Source of the DNA: Vulcaniibacterium gelatinicum
Lineage (GTDB): Bacteria > Pseudomonadota > Gammaproteobacteria > Xanthomonadales > Xanthomonadaceae
Assembly: GCF_008033445.1 (NCBI RefSeq)
Contig: NZ_VNKO01000009.1
Location: forward strand, 49,558 to 113,557
Reading direction: 5' to 3'
Length of the DNA: 64,000 nt
The notes beneath the pieces are model-generated. The model had not been told where the DNA came from. It ran no database searches and worked only from the letters and a program-made list of their open reading frames with translations. Every line of letters begins with the position of its first letter. The stretch's first letter is position 1. Shown piece by piece: positions 1-8,563 of the stretch. A program made the translations under genes and the position numbers.

Positions 1-1326
1 ATAGACGATGGCGTTGGACTTGACGAACTTGGCCACGCGCCAGGCGAACAGCAGGTCGGCGAGTTCGGCCTCGGTGGGCGCGCGCCGGGTGACGACCTTC
101 AGCTCCTCGCGGGTGACCTCGCGGATGTCGGCGGTCTGCACCAGCAGGCCGGAGCCCACGCGCTTGATGTCGATGGCGTTGCGGCCCTGGCCGTGCGGAA
201 TGCGCAGCACGCGCACGTTGGCCTTCTTCCTCGCCGCCTCGAGCGCGCCGGGCTCGTAATCGGGCGCGATCAGCACCTCGACGAACTGGCGTTCGAGGAT
301 CGTGCGCGCGGTCGCCGCATCGAGCGTGCGGTTGAACGCGATGATGCCGCCGAATGCGGAGGTCGGATCGGTGGCGTAGGCGAGTTCATAGGCGCTGCCG
401 CAGTCGGCGGCCTCGGCCACGCCGCACGGGTTGGCGTGCTTGACGATCACGCACGCGGCGCGCTCGAACTGGCGCACGCACTCCCACGCCGCGTCGGCGT
501 CGGCGAGGTTGTTGTAGCTGAGCTCCTTGCCCTGCAACTGGGTGAACGTCGCCAGCGTGCCCGGCACCGGCCACAGGTCGCGGTAGAACGCCGCCTGCTG
601 GTGCGGGTTCTCGCCGTAGCGCAGGTCCATCAGCTTGACGAAGGTGCTGGTCAACTGCGACGGGAACAAAGGTGCGTCGCTCGCATTGGAAAGTCCGCAC
701 AAGGATGTGCGGGCTTTTGCGGAGGGATCCGCGTATGCGGACAGCACGTCGCTGATACAGGCGTCGTACCGGGCGACGCGGTTGAACGCGGCGACCGCGA
801 GCGCGAATCGGGTCTGCGCCGAGAGCGTGCCGCCGTTGGCGTCCAGCTCGGCCACCAGCGCGGCGTACTGCGCAGGGTCGGTGGCCACCGCCACGCGGGC
901 GAAGTTCTTCGCCGCCGCGCGCAGCATCGCCGGGCCGCCGATGTCGATGTTCTCGATCAGCGTCCCGAGCGGTGCGTGCGGGTCGGCGGACACCTGCTCG
1001 AACGGATACAGGTTGAGCACCAGCAGGTCGATCGGTGCGATGCCGTGCTCGGCCATCACCGCCTCGTCCACGCCGTGGCGGCCGAGCAGGCCGCCGTGGA
1101 TCTTCGGGTGCAGGGTCTTGACCCGGCCGTCCATGATCTCGGGGAAGCCGGTGACCTCGCTGACGTCGCGCACGGCCAGCCCGGCCTCGCGCAGCGCCCT
1201 GGCGCTGCCGCCGGTGGAGAGCAGTTCGACGCCGTGGCGGGCGAGGGCGTGGGCGAGCTCGATCAGGCCGGTCTTGTCGGACACGGACAACAGGGCCCGG
1301 CGCACGGGCAGGCGGTCGGCGGTCAT
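1..1326 (-). CDS. purH: Bifunctional AICAR formyltransferase / IMP cyclohydrolase (partial, 3' end outside window)
   Basis: PurH catalyses the last two steps of purine synthesis (AICAR to FAICAR to IMP) in the cytoplasm. The frame is open from the ATG at 1326 to base 1 (442 codons); the family is about 525 residues, so the C-terminal part lies outside the window. The N-terminal MGS-like cyclohydrolase domain fills residues 1-190, and the typical motifs [11 protein letters not shown] and [13 protein letters not shown] open the AICAR transformylase part. Residues 199-213 ([15 protein letters not shown]) are encoded entirely by a palindromic repeat and sit in the linker just before the [11 protein letters not shown] segment. 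No frameshift or stop results, so the protein is probably functional with a surface insertion. It follows fis and has its own -10 box at 1356-1361. Identity is certain; the insertion is a direct observation. Confidence 0.96.
   Translation of the reverse strand, partial: MTADRLPVRRALLSVSDKTGLIELAHALARHGVELLSTGGSARALREAGLAVRDVSEVTGFPEIMDGRVKTLHPKIHGGLLGRHGVDEAVMAEHGIAPIDLLVLNLYPFEQVSADPHAPLGTLIENIDIGGPAMLRAAAKNFARVAVATDPAQYAALVAELDANGGTLSAQTRFALAVAAFNRVARYDACISDVLSAYADPSAKARTSLCGLSNASDAPLFPSQLTSTFVKLMDLRYGENPHQQAAFYRDLWPVPGTLATFTQLQGKELSYNNLADADAAWECVRQFERAACVIVKHANPCGVAEAADCGSAYELAYATDPTSAFGGIIAFNRTLDAATARTILERQFVEVLIAPDYEPGALEAARKKANVRVLRIPHGQGRNAIDIKRVGSGLLVQTADIREVTREELKVVTRRAPTEAELADLLFAWRVAKFVKSNAIVY
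690..733 (-). repeat. REP-like palindromic element inserted in frame in purH
   Basis: A 44-bp element with two hairpins: GCGG-atccct-CCGC, and a CCGCACA/TGTGCGG stem with a TCCT loop, ending ACTTTC. It differs at only three positions from the second copy at 43648-43691. It lies in the coding orientation of purH and contributes 15 codons without a stop. Confidence 0.9.
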
Positions 1327-1355
1327 GCGGGGAGGTGCTGCGGAAGGGGCCGCAA

Positions 1356-1361
1356 ATTATA
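1356..1361 (-). promoter_or_regulatory. Putative -10 box for purH
   Basis: A perfect TATAAT reads on the minus strand 30 bases upstream of the purH start, in otherwise very GC-rich sequence. No good -35 hexamer is seen at the right spacing, so purH may also be read through from fis. Confidence 0.5.
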
Positions 1362-1393
1362 GCGGCGCGGCGGCGCCGTCCCGGCCCCGGCGC

Positions 1394-1666
1394 TCAGGCC
1401 ATGCCGTAGTCGCGCAGCTTCTTGCGCAGCGTGGCGCGGTGGATCCCGAGCATCGCGGCGGCGCGGCTCTGGTTGCCCTCGCAGTGGTTGAGCACCTCGG
1501 CGAACAGCGGGATCTCGAGCTCGCGCAGGGCGATCTCGTAGAGGTTGCTGGCGTCGCTGCCATCGAGGTCGCGCAGGTAGCGACGGACCGAGTTGGCGAC
1601 GTGTTCGCGCAACGGGCGCGCGGCGGCGCGCGATGCGGCATCGTGGCGGTCGGCGGCTGCGTTCAC
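1394..1666 (-). CDS. fis: DNA-binding protein Fis
   Basis: A 90-residue Fis-family nucleoid protein. The C-terminal helix-turn-helix is clear ([20 protein letters not shown], residues about 66-85), and the segment before it matches the Fis dimerisation core. Fis bends DNA and modulates stable RNA and recombination genes; the Lysobacteraceae form is a short homologue of the enterobacterial protein (98 residues). It lies between the DUF3426 gene and purH, 67 bases before the latter, an arrangement common in xanthomonads. A second start at codon 1 of an overlapping frame (1357-1641) was rejected because only this frame encodes the HTH. Confidence 0.93.
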   Translation of the reverse strand: MNAAADRHDAASRAAARPLREHVANSVRRYLRDLDGSDASNLYEIALRELEIPLFAEVLNHCEGNQSRAAAMLGIHRATLRKKLRDYGMA

Positions 1667-1771
1667 GCGATCCCCTGGTGCATCCCTTCCCCCCGCTGTT
1701 GCGGCGGGAGCGGCAGTCTAGCGCGGCGGGGCGGGGGCGTCATGTCCGGTACGTGACCGCGCGCATGCCGC

Positions 1772-2764
1772 TCATCGGAAGTCGAAGCTGAAGGCGACCA
1801 CGTCCGGTGCCGGCTCGACCACCACCAGGGTCACCGCCGCGCTCTGGCCGGGGGCGATCTCGCGCTGGGCCGGCGGCGCGCCGAGGTATTCGGGCGCGGT
1901 GAAGGCGCGCGCGCCGACCGCGCGGCCGTCGAGATCGGACAGGGTCAGCAGCAGCTGCGGCCACGGCTGCGGCCAGCGCGCATCGTTGCGGAAGCTGGCG
2001 TTGACCAGCAGCGTGCCGGGATGGCGCGGATGCGGACGCACTTCGCGATGCAGCATGGTGAACGCGGCCGGTTCGCGCCACGGCGGCAGGGTGCAGCGCA
2101 GCGCCTGGCAGAGCGCGGCGACCAGCGGCCGCCAGCGCGCGTGCGCGGCGAGCGCATCGCGCTGGGCGAGCAGCAACTGCAGCGCGAGCAGCAGGGCGAG
2201 CGCGACCAGCGCGGCCAGTTCCGGCCAGCGCCGGACGGGCGTGGCGGCCCGGTCGGTGCGGTGGAGGAAGCTCGGGGCGGGCGCGGCATCGGCAGCCGGC
2301 ATCGCCGCAGGTGCCGGCGCGGCTTCGGGAATGGTCGTGTGCGCAACGGCCTCGTCCTGCACGGGTGCGGAGCCGACGGCTTCGGCCTGGACCACCCCCG
2401 CGTCCGCCGCTTCCGCGACGCTCGCCGATGGCTGCGCCGTGCCGGCCGCCTGTTCCGCGGCGCGGGCCGCGGCGCCGTTGCGGCGCGTGCGCGGCTTGCG
2501 CGGCTTTGCGGCCGGCGCGACCGGCTCGACGGCGGCCGGGACGGCGTCGCTGTCGGATTCGGGCGGTGTGTCCGCCGGCGGGGGCGCGACCGAGGGCAGG
2601 GTCGCGGTCGCGAACGGATCCAGCGGCATGGCTGCGGCGGGCGCTGGCGTCTCCGGCAAGGGCGCCTGCACCGGGCCGCCGCACTTCGGGCACTGCGGCG
2701 GCGGCGCGCCGGTGCGCGGATCGGTGCCGACCAGGAACTGGCAGTGCGGGCACAGGACGAACAT
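1772..2764 (-). CDS. Zinc-ribbon and DUF3426 domain membrane protein
   Basis: A 330-residue protein beginning with a zinc ribbon (CPHC at residues 5-8, CPKC at about 25-28), then about 150 residues of Ala/Pro-rich low-complexity linker, one membrane segment (about 190-208, WPELAALVALALLLALQLLL) and a C-terminal DUF3426 domain. It resembles MJ0042 zinc-finger/DUF3426 proteins that sit beside prmA in many proteobacteria. No biochemical role is established. It starts 26 bases after the prmA stop, so the two are probably cotranscribed with fis downstream. Confidence 0.85.
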   Translation of the reverse strand: MFVLCPHCQFLVGTDPRTGAPPPQCPKCGGPVQAPLPETPAPAAAMPLDPFATATLPSVAPPPADTPPESDSDAVPAAVEPVAPAAKPRKPRTRRNGAAARAAEQAAGTAQPSASVAEAADAGVVQAEAVGSAPVQDEAVAHTTIPEAAPAPAAMPAADAAPAPSFLHRTDRAATPVRRWPELAALVALALLLALQLLLAQRDALAAHARWRPLVAALCQALRCTLPPWREPAAFTMLHREVRPHPRHPGTLLVNASFRNDARWPQPWPQLLLTLSDLDGRAVGARAFTAPEYLGAPPAQREIAPGQSAAVTLVVVEPAPDVVAFSFDFR

Positions 2765-2790
2765 GCGTCCTATTCAATCACGCGCGCGGC

Positions 2791-3711
2791 TCAGGCACCG
2801 CGCACCCCGTCGATGCGGATCCAGTCCTCGCGCCGCTCGACCGCGAGCGCGTCGAACCACTCGCCGTAGCGCTCCAGCAGTGCCTCCTCCTGCCCGGCAA
2901 GGATCCCGGACAGCGCGATCCGCCCGCCCGGCGCCACCCGCGCCGCCAGTTGCGGCGCCAGCGCGTCGAGGGCGGAGGCGAGGATGTTGGCCACCACCAC
3001 CGGATAGGTGGCGGCGGGCTCGGCTTCCGGCGCGTACACCGCGAGCCGGTCGGCGACGCCGTTGCGCTGCGCGTTGTCGCGGGTGGCCAGCAGCGCCTGC
3101 GGGTCGTTGTCCACGCCCACCGCCCGGGCCGCGCCGAGCTTGAGCGCGGCCAGGGCCAGGATCCCGCTGCCGCAGCCGAAGTCGAGCACGGTGGCGCCCT
3201 CGAGCGCGCCTTCCGCCGCCAGCGCGTCGAGCCATTCCAGGCACAGCGCGGTGGTCGGGTGCGTGCCCGAGCCGAATGCCAGGCCCGGATCCAGGCGCAC
3301 CACCGCCGCGTCCGCGGCCTGCGCCTGCGTCGGCAATTCGCGGTTCCACGGCACGATCCAGGTGCGCGTGCCGAAGCGCAGCGGTTCGTAGCGATCCATC
3401 CAGGCCCGCTCCCAGTCCTGGTCCTCGACCTTGCGGAAGCCGGCCTGCGTCCAGTCGAGGCCGGGATCGAAGGCGTCCAGCGCCGCCAGCAGCAACAGCG
3501 CGTCGGTGTCGTGCGGGAACAGCGCGCTGAGCGCGACTTCGCCCCACAGCGGCGTCTCGCCCACGCCCGGCTCCAGGATCGCGCGTTCGTTCGGCGTCTG
3601 CGCGTCGGCGTCGAGCAGCGTCACCGCCAGCGCGCCCACGTCCTCCAGCGCGCGCTCGTAACGCGGCTGCGCGTCGGCACGGCAGCGCAGGGTCAGTTCG
3701 AGGAAGGGCAT
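2791..3711 (-). CDS. prmA: Ribosomal protein L11 methyltransferase
   Basis: PrmA trimethylates lysines and the N-terminus of ribosomal protein L11 using S-adenosylmethionine. The 306-residue length is slightly above the usual 293-300. The N-terminal substrate-recognition domain begins [14 protein letters not shown]; the class I methyltransferase motif I is [20 protein letters not shown], and [11 protein letters not shown] is the post-I/IV motif characteristic of PrmA. It is the head of the prmA-DUF3426-fis-purH run and lies 66 bases after the uncharacterised membrane gene. Confidence 0.96.
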   Translation of the reverse strand: MPFLELTLRCRADAQPRYERALEDVGALAVTLLDADAQTPNERAILEPGVGETPLWGEVALSALFPHDTDALLLLAALDAFDPGLDWTQAGFRKVEDQDWERAWMDRYEPLRFGTRTWIVPWNRELPTQAQAADAAVVRLDPGLAFGSGTHPTTALCLEWLDALAAEGALEGATVLDFGCGSGILALAALKLGAARAVGVDNDPQALLATRDNAQRNGVADRLAVYAPEAEPAATYPVVVANILASALDALAPQLAARVAPGGRIALSGILAGQEEALLERYGEWFDALAVERREDWIRIDGVRGA

Positions 3712-3777
3712 GGCGGGCGCACGGCGGGGACGGGGCGCTATCGTCCCCGTCCGCGCCGGGGCGAGGCAAGCGCAGCG

Positions 3778-4476
3778 TCAGGCCTCGGCGCGCTCCTGTG
3801 CGTGCCGTTCCAGGATCCAGTCCTGGCGCCGGCGCAGGATGCGCACGCCGTCGTGGAGGTAGCCGAGCGCGAACAGCAGCGACAGGCCGATCGGCAGCAG
3901 GTGCCAGCCCCGCGCCAGCATCCAGTCCGGGCGCGCGTGGATCAGCCACCAGGTGCCGCCCTGCAGCGCGACCGTGGCCGGCATCAGCCAGCGGATGTTG
4001 AGCCGCTGGTCGCGCACGATGTCGGCCAGCAGGGCGCGCTCGCCGGGCGTGCGGAAATCGTCGGCGTGCCGGCGCAGGATCCGCAGATCCCAGGCATACA
4101 GGCCCCACACCGCCGCCGCGTACAGCGCGTTGAGCGCGAACCAGTGCGCGGGATCGCCGACCTGGCTGAGCGCGGCGGCCTCGATCAGGGTCGCGGCGAA
4201 GTACAGGAAGGTGTGGCCGAACTCGAGCGGCCAGCCGATGAACGACAGGGTGTGGATCAGCGAGCGCGACCAGAAGATCAGGATCACCAGCAGGCCGGTG
4301 AACACGTACGGCCAGCTCTGCCACTGCAACTGCACCAGCGGCTGCACCGCGTTGGTCGCCAGCACGCCCAGCGCCAGACCCTGGATGATGCTGATCAGGG
4401 TCAGTTCGATGCCGATGACGGTCTGGTCGAGCTGGGTCTTGGCGGCGCGGCGGTGGTCGCGGCGGTCGGCGGCCAT
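3778..4476 (-). CDS. Uncharacterised integral membrane protein
   Basis: A 232-residue protein that I do not assign to a named family. It has about five hydrophobic segments: near residues 20-45 (IGIELTLISIIQGLALGVLA), 55-75, 85-105, 118-130 and 165-215. The middle loop and C-terminal tail are basic and charged (RILRRR). There is no signal peptide or catalytic motif. It begins 22 bases after the stop of the secreted-protein gene at 4499-5743 and is probably cotranscribed with it. The pair separates accC from prmA. Function unknown. Confidence 0.75.
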   Translation of the reverse strand: MAADRRDHRRAAKTQLDQTVIGIELTLISIIQGLALGVLATNAVQPLVQLQWQSWPYVFTGLLVILIFWSRSLIHTLSFIGWPLEFGHTFLYFAATLIEAAALSQVGDPAHWFALNALYAAAVWGLYAWDLRILRRHADDFRTPGERALLADIVRDQRLNIRWLMPATVALQGGTWWLIHARPDWMLARGWHLLPIGLSLLFALGYLHDGVRILRRRQDWILERHAQERAEA

Positions 4477-4498
4477 GGGCGAGGTCCGGGCCGCGGGC

Positions 4499-5743
4499 TC
4501 AGCCGCCGCCGAGCAGGCCGCGCAGCAGCCGCTTCACCGGTTTCTCTTCCGGTTGCGCGGGCGCGTCCTGGTCCTCGCCGGGCCGTTCCGCCGCGGCGAC
4601 GTCCATGCCGAGCATCGCGGTGGCGGTGGACTTGTTGCGCACGCGCACGCTCCATTCCGGTTTCCACGCCGCCGCGGCCTTCGGGTCGGACGGCCGCGGC
4701 GGCCAGACGATGTGATCCTCGGGGCCGAAGGCGATCATCTGCAGCATGCCGCCGCCGGCGCCGCGCGCGCCCGGCGCGGCGAAGATGCCCTTGGGCATCG
4801 CGCAGGACGTCACCGACGGCGCGAGCAGCACCTTCTCCCGGATCCAGCGCTCCACGGTCGCCGGCGGCAGGTAGCCGAAGATACCCATGCCGGCGTCGGC
4901 GGTCTCCGCGCTGCTCCAGAACACCATCGCGTCGCCCTGCATGCCCATCGCGTGCAGGAAATAGCCGCGCGCGCGGTCCACCGGCTGCCACGACCAGGTC
5001 TGTCCGCCGTCGAGGCTGCCGCTGCCGCGCAGCGCGATCGCCGGCATGAAGTCGTGCTGCGGGGTGAGGGTGAACTGCAGCGACTCGGGCACCTTCGCAC
5101 CGACGATGCGGTGCTCGCCGGCCAGCGAGGCGCCCTGCGGCACCATCTTGCGATGGCGTTCGTTCGGCCACAGCGCGTACGAGGGCCCGACGTCCACGCC
5201 GCCGTCCGGCACGTAGCGGCCTTGCATCGCGCCGCTCATGCGCACCTGGCCGTCCTTGACGTCGATCCGGATCTCGCGTGGCTGGCCGGGGCGCACGGTC
5301 GGGCTGCAACCCCAATAGATCAGGATCCGCACCGCGCCATCCTGCAGCTGCGGGCGCGGGGAGGGGCCGGGCTCGCCCTTCGGCTCCGCCTTCGGCGGCA
5401 GCAGCGGCAGGCTCTTGCCCAGCTTCAGGCTGGCGGGGATCAGGTCCTCGGCCTCGACGCCGGGGTTGAGCCGGTTCAGCAGGGCGATGTCCACGTAGCG
5501 CCCGGGCAGCGCGGACACGCGCGCGGCGCCGTAGTGGTTCTGCATCGCGCCGCCGCCGAACACGCCCATCGCGGCGCGGCCGAGGCCGCCGAGTTCCGGC
5601 ATGCCGGGCATGCTGTGGGTGGCCACGTCCAGCCACAGCTGGGTCGGCGGGGTCTGGCCCTGCTGGCTGGCGGCGGGCAGGGCCGCCGCCAGGCCGATGG
5701 CGACAGCGAGAAGGAGCGGGCGGAAGCGACGGCGTGACGGCAT
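4499..5743 (-). CDS. Uncharacterised secreted protein
   Basis: A 414-residue protein with a Sec signal peptide (MPSRRRFRPLLLAVAIGLAAALPAAS at residues 1-26, broken here as an n-region with three Arg and a Leu/Ala core). The ATG at 5743 is chosen because the signal peptide starts there; an upstream in-frame start adds an unlikely 25 residues. The mature part has a GGLGRAAMGVFGGGAM glycine-rich stretch, an IYWGCS segment and a Pro/Glu-rich tail ending RLLRGLLGGG. I recognise no enzyme motif. It is probably periplasmic or envelope-bound and forms a unit with the downstream membrane protein. Confidence 0.75.
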   Translation of the reverse strand: MPSRRRFRPLLLAVAIGLAAALPAASQQGQTPPTQLWLDVATHSMPGMPELGGLGRAAMGVFGGGAMQNHYGAARVSALPGRYVDIALLNRLNPGVEAEDLIPASLKLGKSLPLLPPKAEPKGEPGPSPRPQLQDGAVRILIYWGCSPTVRPGQPREIRIDVKDGQVRMSGAMQGRYVPDGGVDVGPSYALWPNERHRKMVPQGASLAGEHRIVGAKVPESLQFTLTPQHDFMPAIALRGSGSLDGGQTWSWQPVDRARGYFLHAMGMQGDAMVFWSSAETADAGMGIFGYLPPATVERWIREKVLLAPSVTSCAMPKGIFAAPGARGAGGGMLQMIAFGPEDHIVWPPRPSDPKAAAAWKPEWSVRVRNKSTATAMLGMDVAAAERPGEDQDAPAQPEEKPVKRLLRGLLGGG

Positions 5744-5861
5744 GGAAACCTCGCGGCGGTGACGGAATGCGCAGGACGCACTCGGCAGGGAACGCGAACC
5801 CGGCCGCCCTGCGGTCACCGGCGCACCGCCGCTTCCCGCGCCGCGCGACAGGCGCCGCGCG

Positions 5862-7234
<1,373 letters not shown>

Positions 7235-7238
<4 letters not shown>

Positions 7239-7717
7239 CCGATCACGAACAGGGGCTGGTCGAACTCCACCGGCTGGCCGCTCTCGACCAGGATCTTGAG
7301 CACGGTGCCGGAGACGTCGGCCTCGATCGGGTTGAACATCTTCATCGCCTCGATGATGCCGAGCGTCTCGCCGGCCTTGACCTGCTGGCCGACGCTGACG
7401 AACGCCGGCTTGTCCGGCGCCGGCGAGGCGTAGAACGTGCCCACCATCGGCGCGCGCACGATGTGGCCCTCGGGCAGGTCGGCGTGCGGCTTGGCGTGGC
7501 CGCCGGTGGCGGCCTCGGTCGGGCCGTGCATCGGCATCGCCGCCGGCGCGCGCTGCTCGACCACCATCGGCGCGGCGACCGCCGGGCCGCTGACCGCCAC
7601 GCCGCCCTTGGGTACGCGCGCCAGGCGCACCGACTCCTCGCCTTCCTTGATCTCGATTTCGGCGAGGTTGGATTCTTCCAGGAGGTCGATCAGTTTCTTG
7701 ATCTTGCGCAGGTCCAT
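7235..7717 (-). CDS. accB: Acetyl-CoA carboxylase, biotin carboxyl carrier protein
   Basis: BCCP carries the biotin that AccC carboxylates. The 160-residue protein has the N-terminal [20 protein letters not shown], an Ala/Pro-rich hinge (about 45-85), and a C-terminal biotinyl domain with the EAMKM motif; Lys126 is the expected biotinylation site. The ATG at 7717 is chosen because MDLRKIK is the conserved start; a longer frame to 7756 has no family support. The aroQ-accB-accC order is conserved in gammaproteobacteria. Confidence 0.97.
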
Positions 7718-7772
7718 GTGGGCCTCTCTCGGTGGTGCTCCCGCGGACGGGAGCATGGAAGGGGAACTCGGG

Positions 7773-8219
7773 TCAGGCGCCGGCTTCGAGGCGGCCGATC
7801 GCCGCGGCCAGGGCCAGGTCGTAGCTGAGCGGGCCGAAGCCGGCGACCACGCCCACGGCGAGGTCGCTGAAGTAGCTGGTGCGGCGGAACGACTCGCGCG
7901 CGTGCGGATTGGACAGGTGCACCTCGATGAAGGGGATCGCGACCGCCGCCAGGGCGTCGCGCAGTGCCACCGAGGTGTGGGTGAATGCGGCCGGGTTGAT
8001 CAGGATGAAGGCGGTGCCGTCGTGGCGCGCCGCCTGCACCCGGGCGACCAGTTCATGTTCGGCGTTGGACTGGAAGCTCTCCAGCGCATGGCCGGCCGCG
8101 GCGGCGCGGCGGGCGAGCCCGGCGTCGAGTTCGGCCAGCGTGGCGCGGCCGTAGATCTCCGGCTCGCGGGTGCCGAGCAGGTTGAGGTTCGGACCGTGCA
8201 GGACCAGCAGCTTCGCCAT
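7773..8219 (-). CDS. aroQ: 3-dehydroquinate dehydratase, type II
   Basis: Type II dehydroquinase converts 3-dehydroquinate to 3-dehydroshikimate in the shikimate pathway. The 148 residues match the family. The N-terminal [21 protein letters not shown] holds the active-site Asn and Tyr, and [14 protein letters not shown] holds the catalytic His region. It heads the aroQ-accB-accC operon, 55 bases upstream of accB. Confidence 0.96.
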   Translation of the reverse strand: MAKLLVLHGPNLNLLGTREPEIYGRATLAELDAGLARRAAAAGHALESFQSNAEHELVARVQAARHDGTAFILINPAAFTHTSVALRDALAAVAIPFIEVHLSNPHARESFRRTSYFSDLAVGVVAGFGPLSYDLALAAAIGRLEAGA

Positions 8220-8563
8220 CGCGGAACTCTCACCCCGGCACCGGCCGAGGGACGGGCAGTCTGCGCGATCGCAGGGATGGTGTCCAGATCGCCGACGTTC
8301 GCCGGACTTCGGCCAAGGTTGGAGTAGCTGCTCTAACGCCTTGTCGGAGCAGGGGTGTTTGAACGGTTTCCGGGGTGGAAGACGCCGATCCGCAAGCGGG
8401 GCGCGGCTCGGGGGGCTGCCTTGCCGGTGGCCGCCAAGGACAGGGGCGGCATTCTGGCCGCATTCATCTTGCCGGGGCGCCGTTCGGTTTGCATTTACTT
8501 TCCTGCCCTGCTAAAACTCGCGGTTCCTTTTAACCAGTGCATAACAGTGGGGGGCGCAAGCAC
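8220..8563. other. Divergent intergenic region between aroQ and the TonB receptor
   Basis: 344 bases without a supported gene. It must hold the aroQ-acc promoter (minus), for which no convincing hexamer pair is seen, and the receptor promoter at 8489-8517 (plus). No repeat or RNA gene is visible. Confidence 0.6.
8489..8517 (+). promoter_or_regulatory. Putative sigma-70 promoter of the TonB-dependent receptor
   Basis: TTGCAT (8489-8494), a 17-base spacer and TAAAAC (8512-8517), in the only AT-richer patch of the gap. Transcription would begin near 8524, giving a leader of about 40 bases. Confidence 0.5.

Noticed and set aside
690..760. Possible frameshift or pseudogene in purH
   Set aside because: The frame reads through without stops and conserved motifs flank the extra segment, so it is an in-frame insertion.
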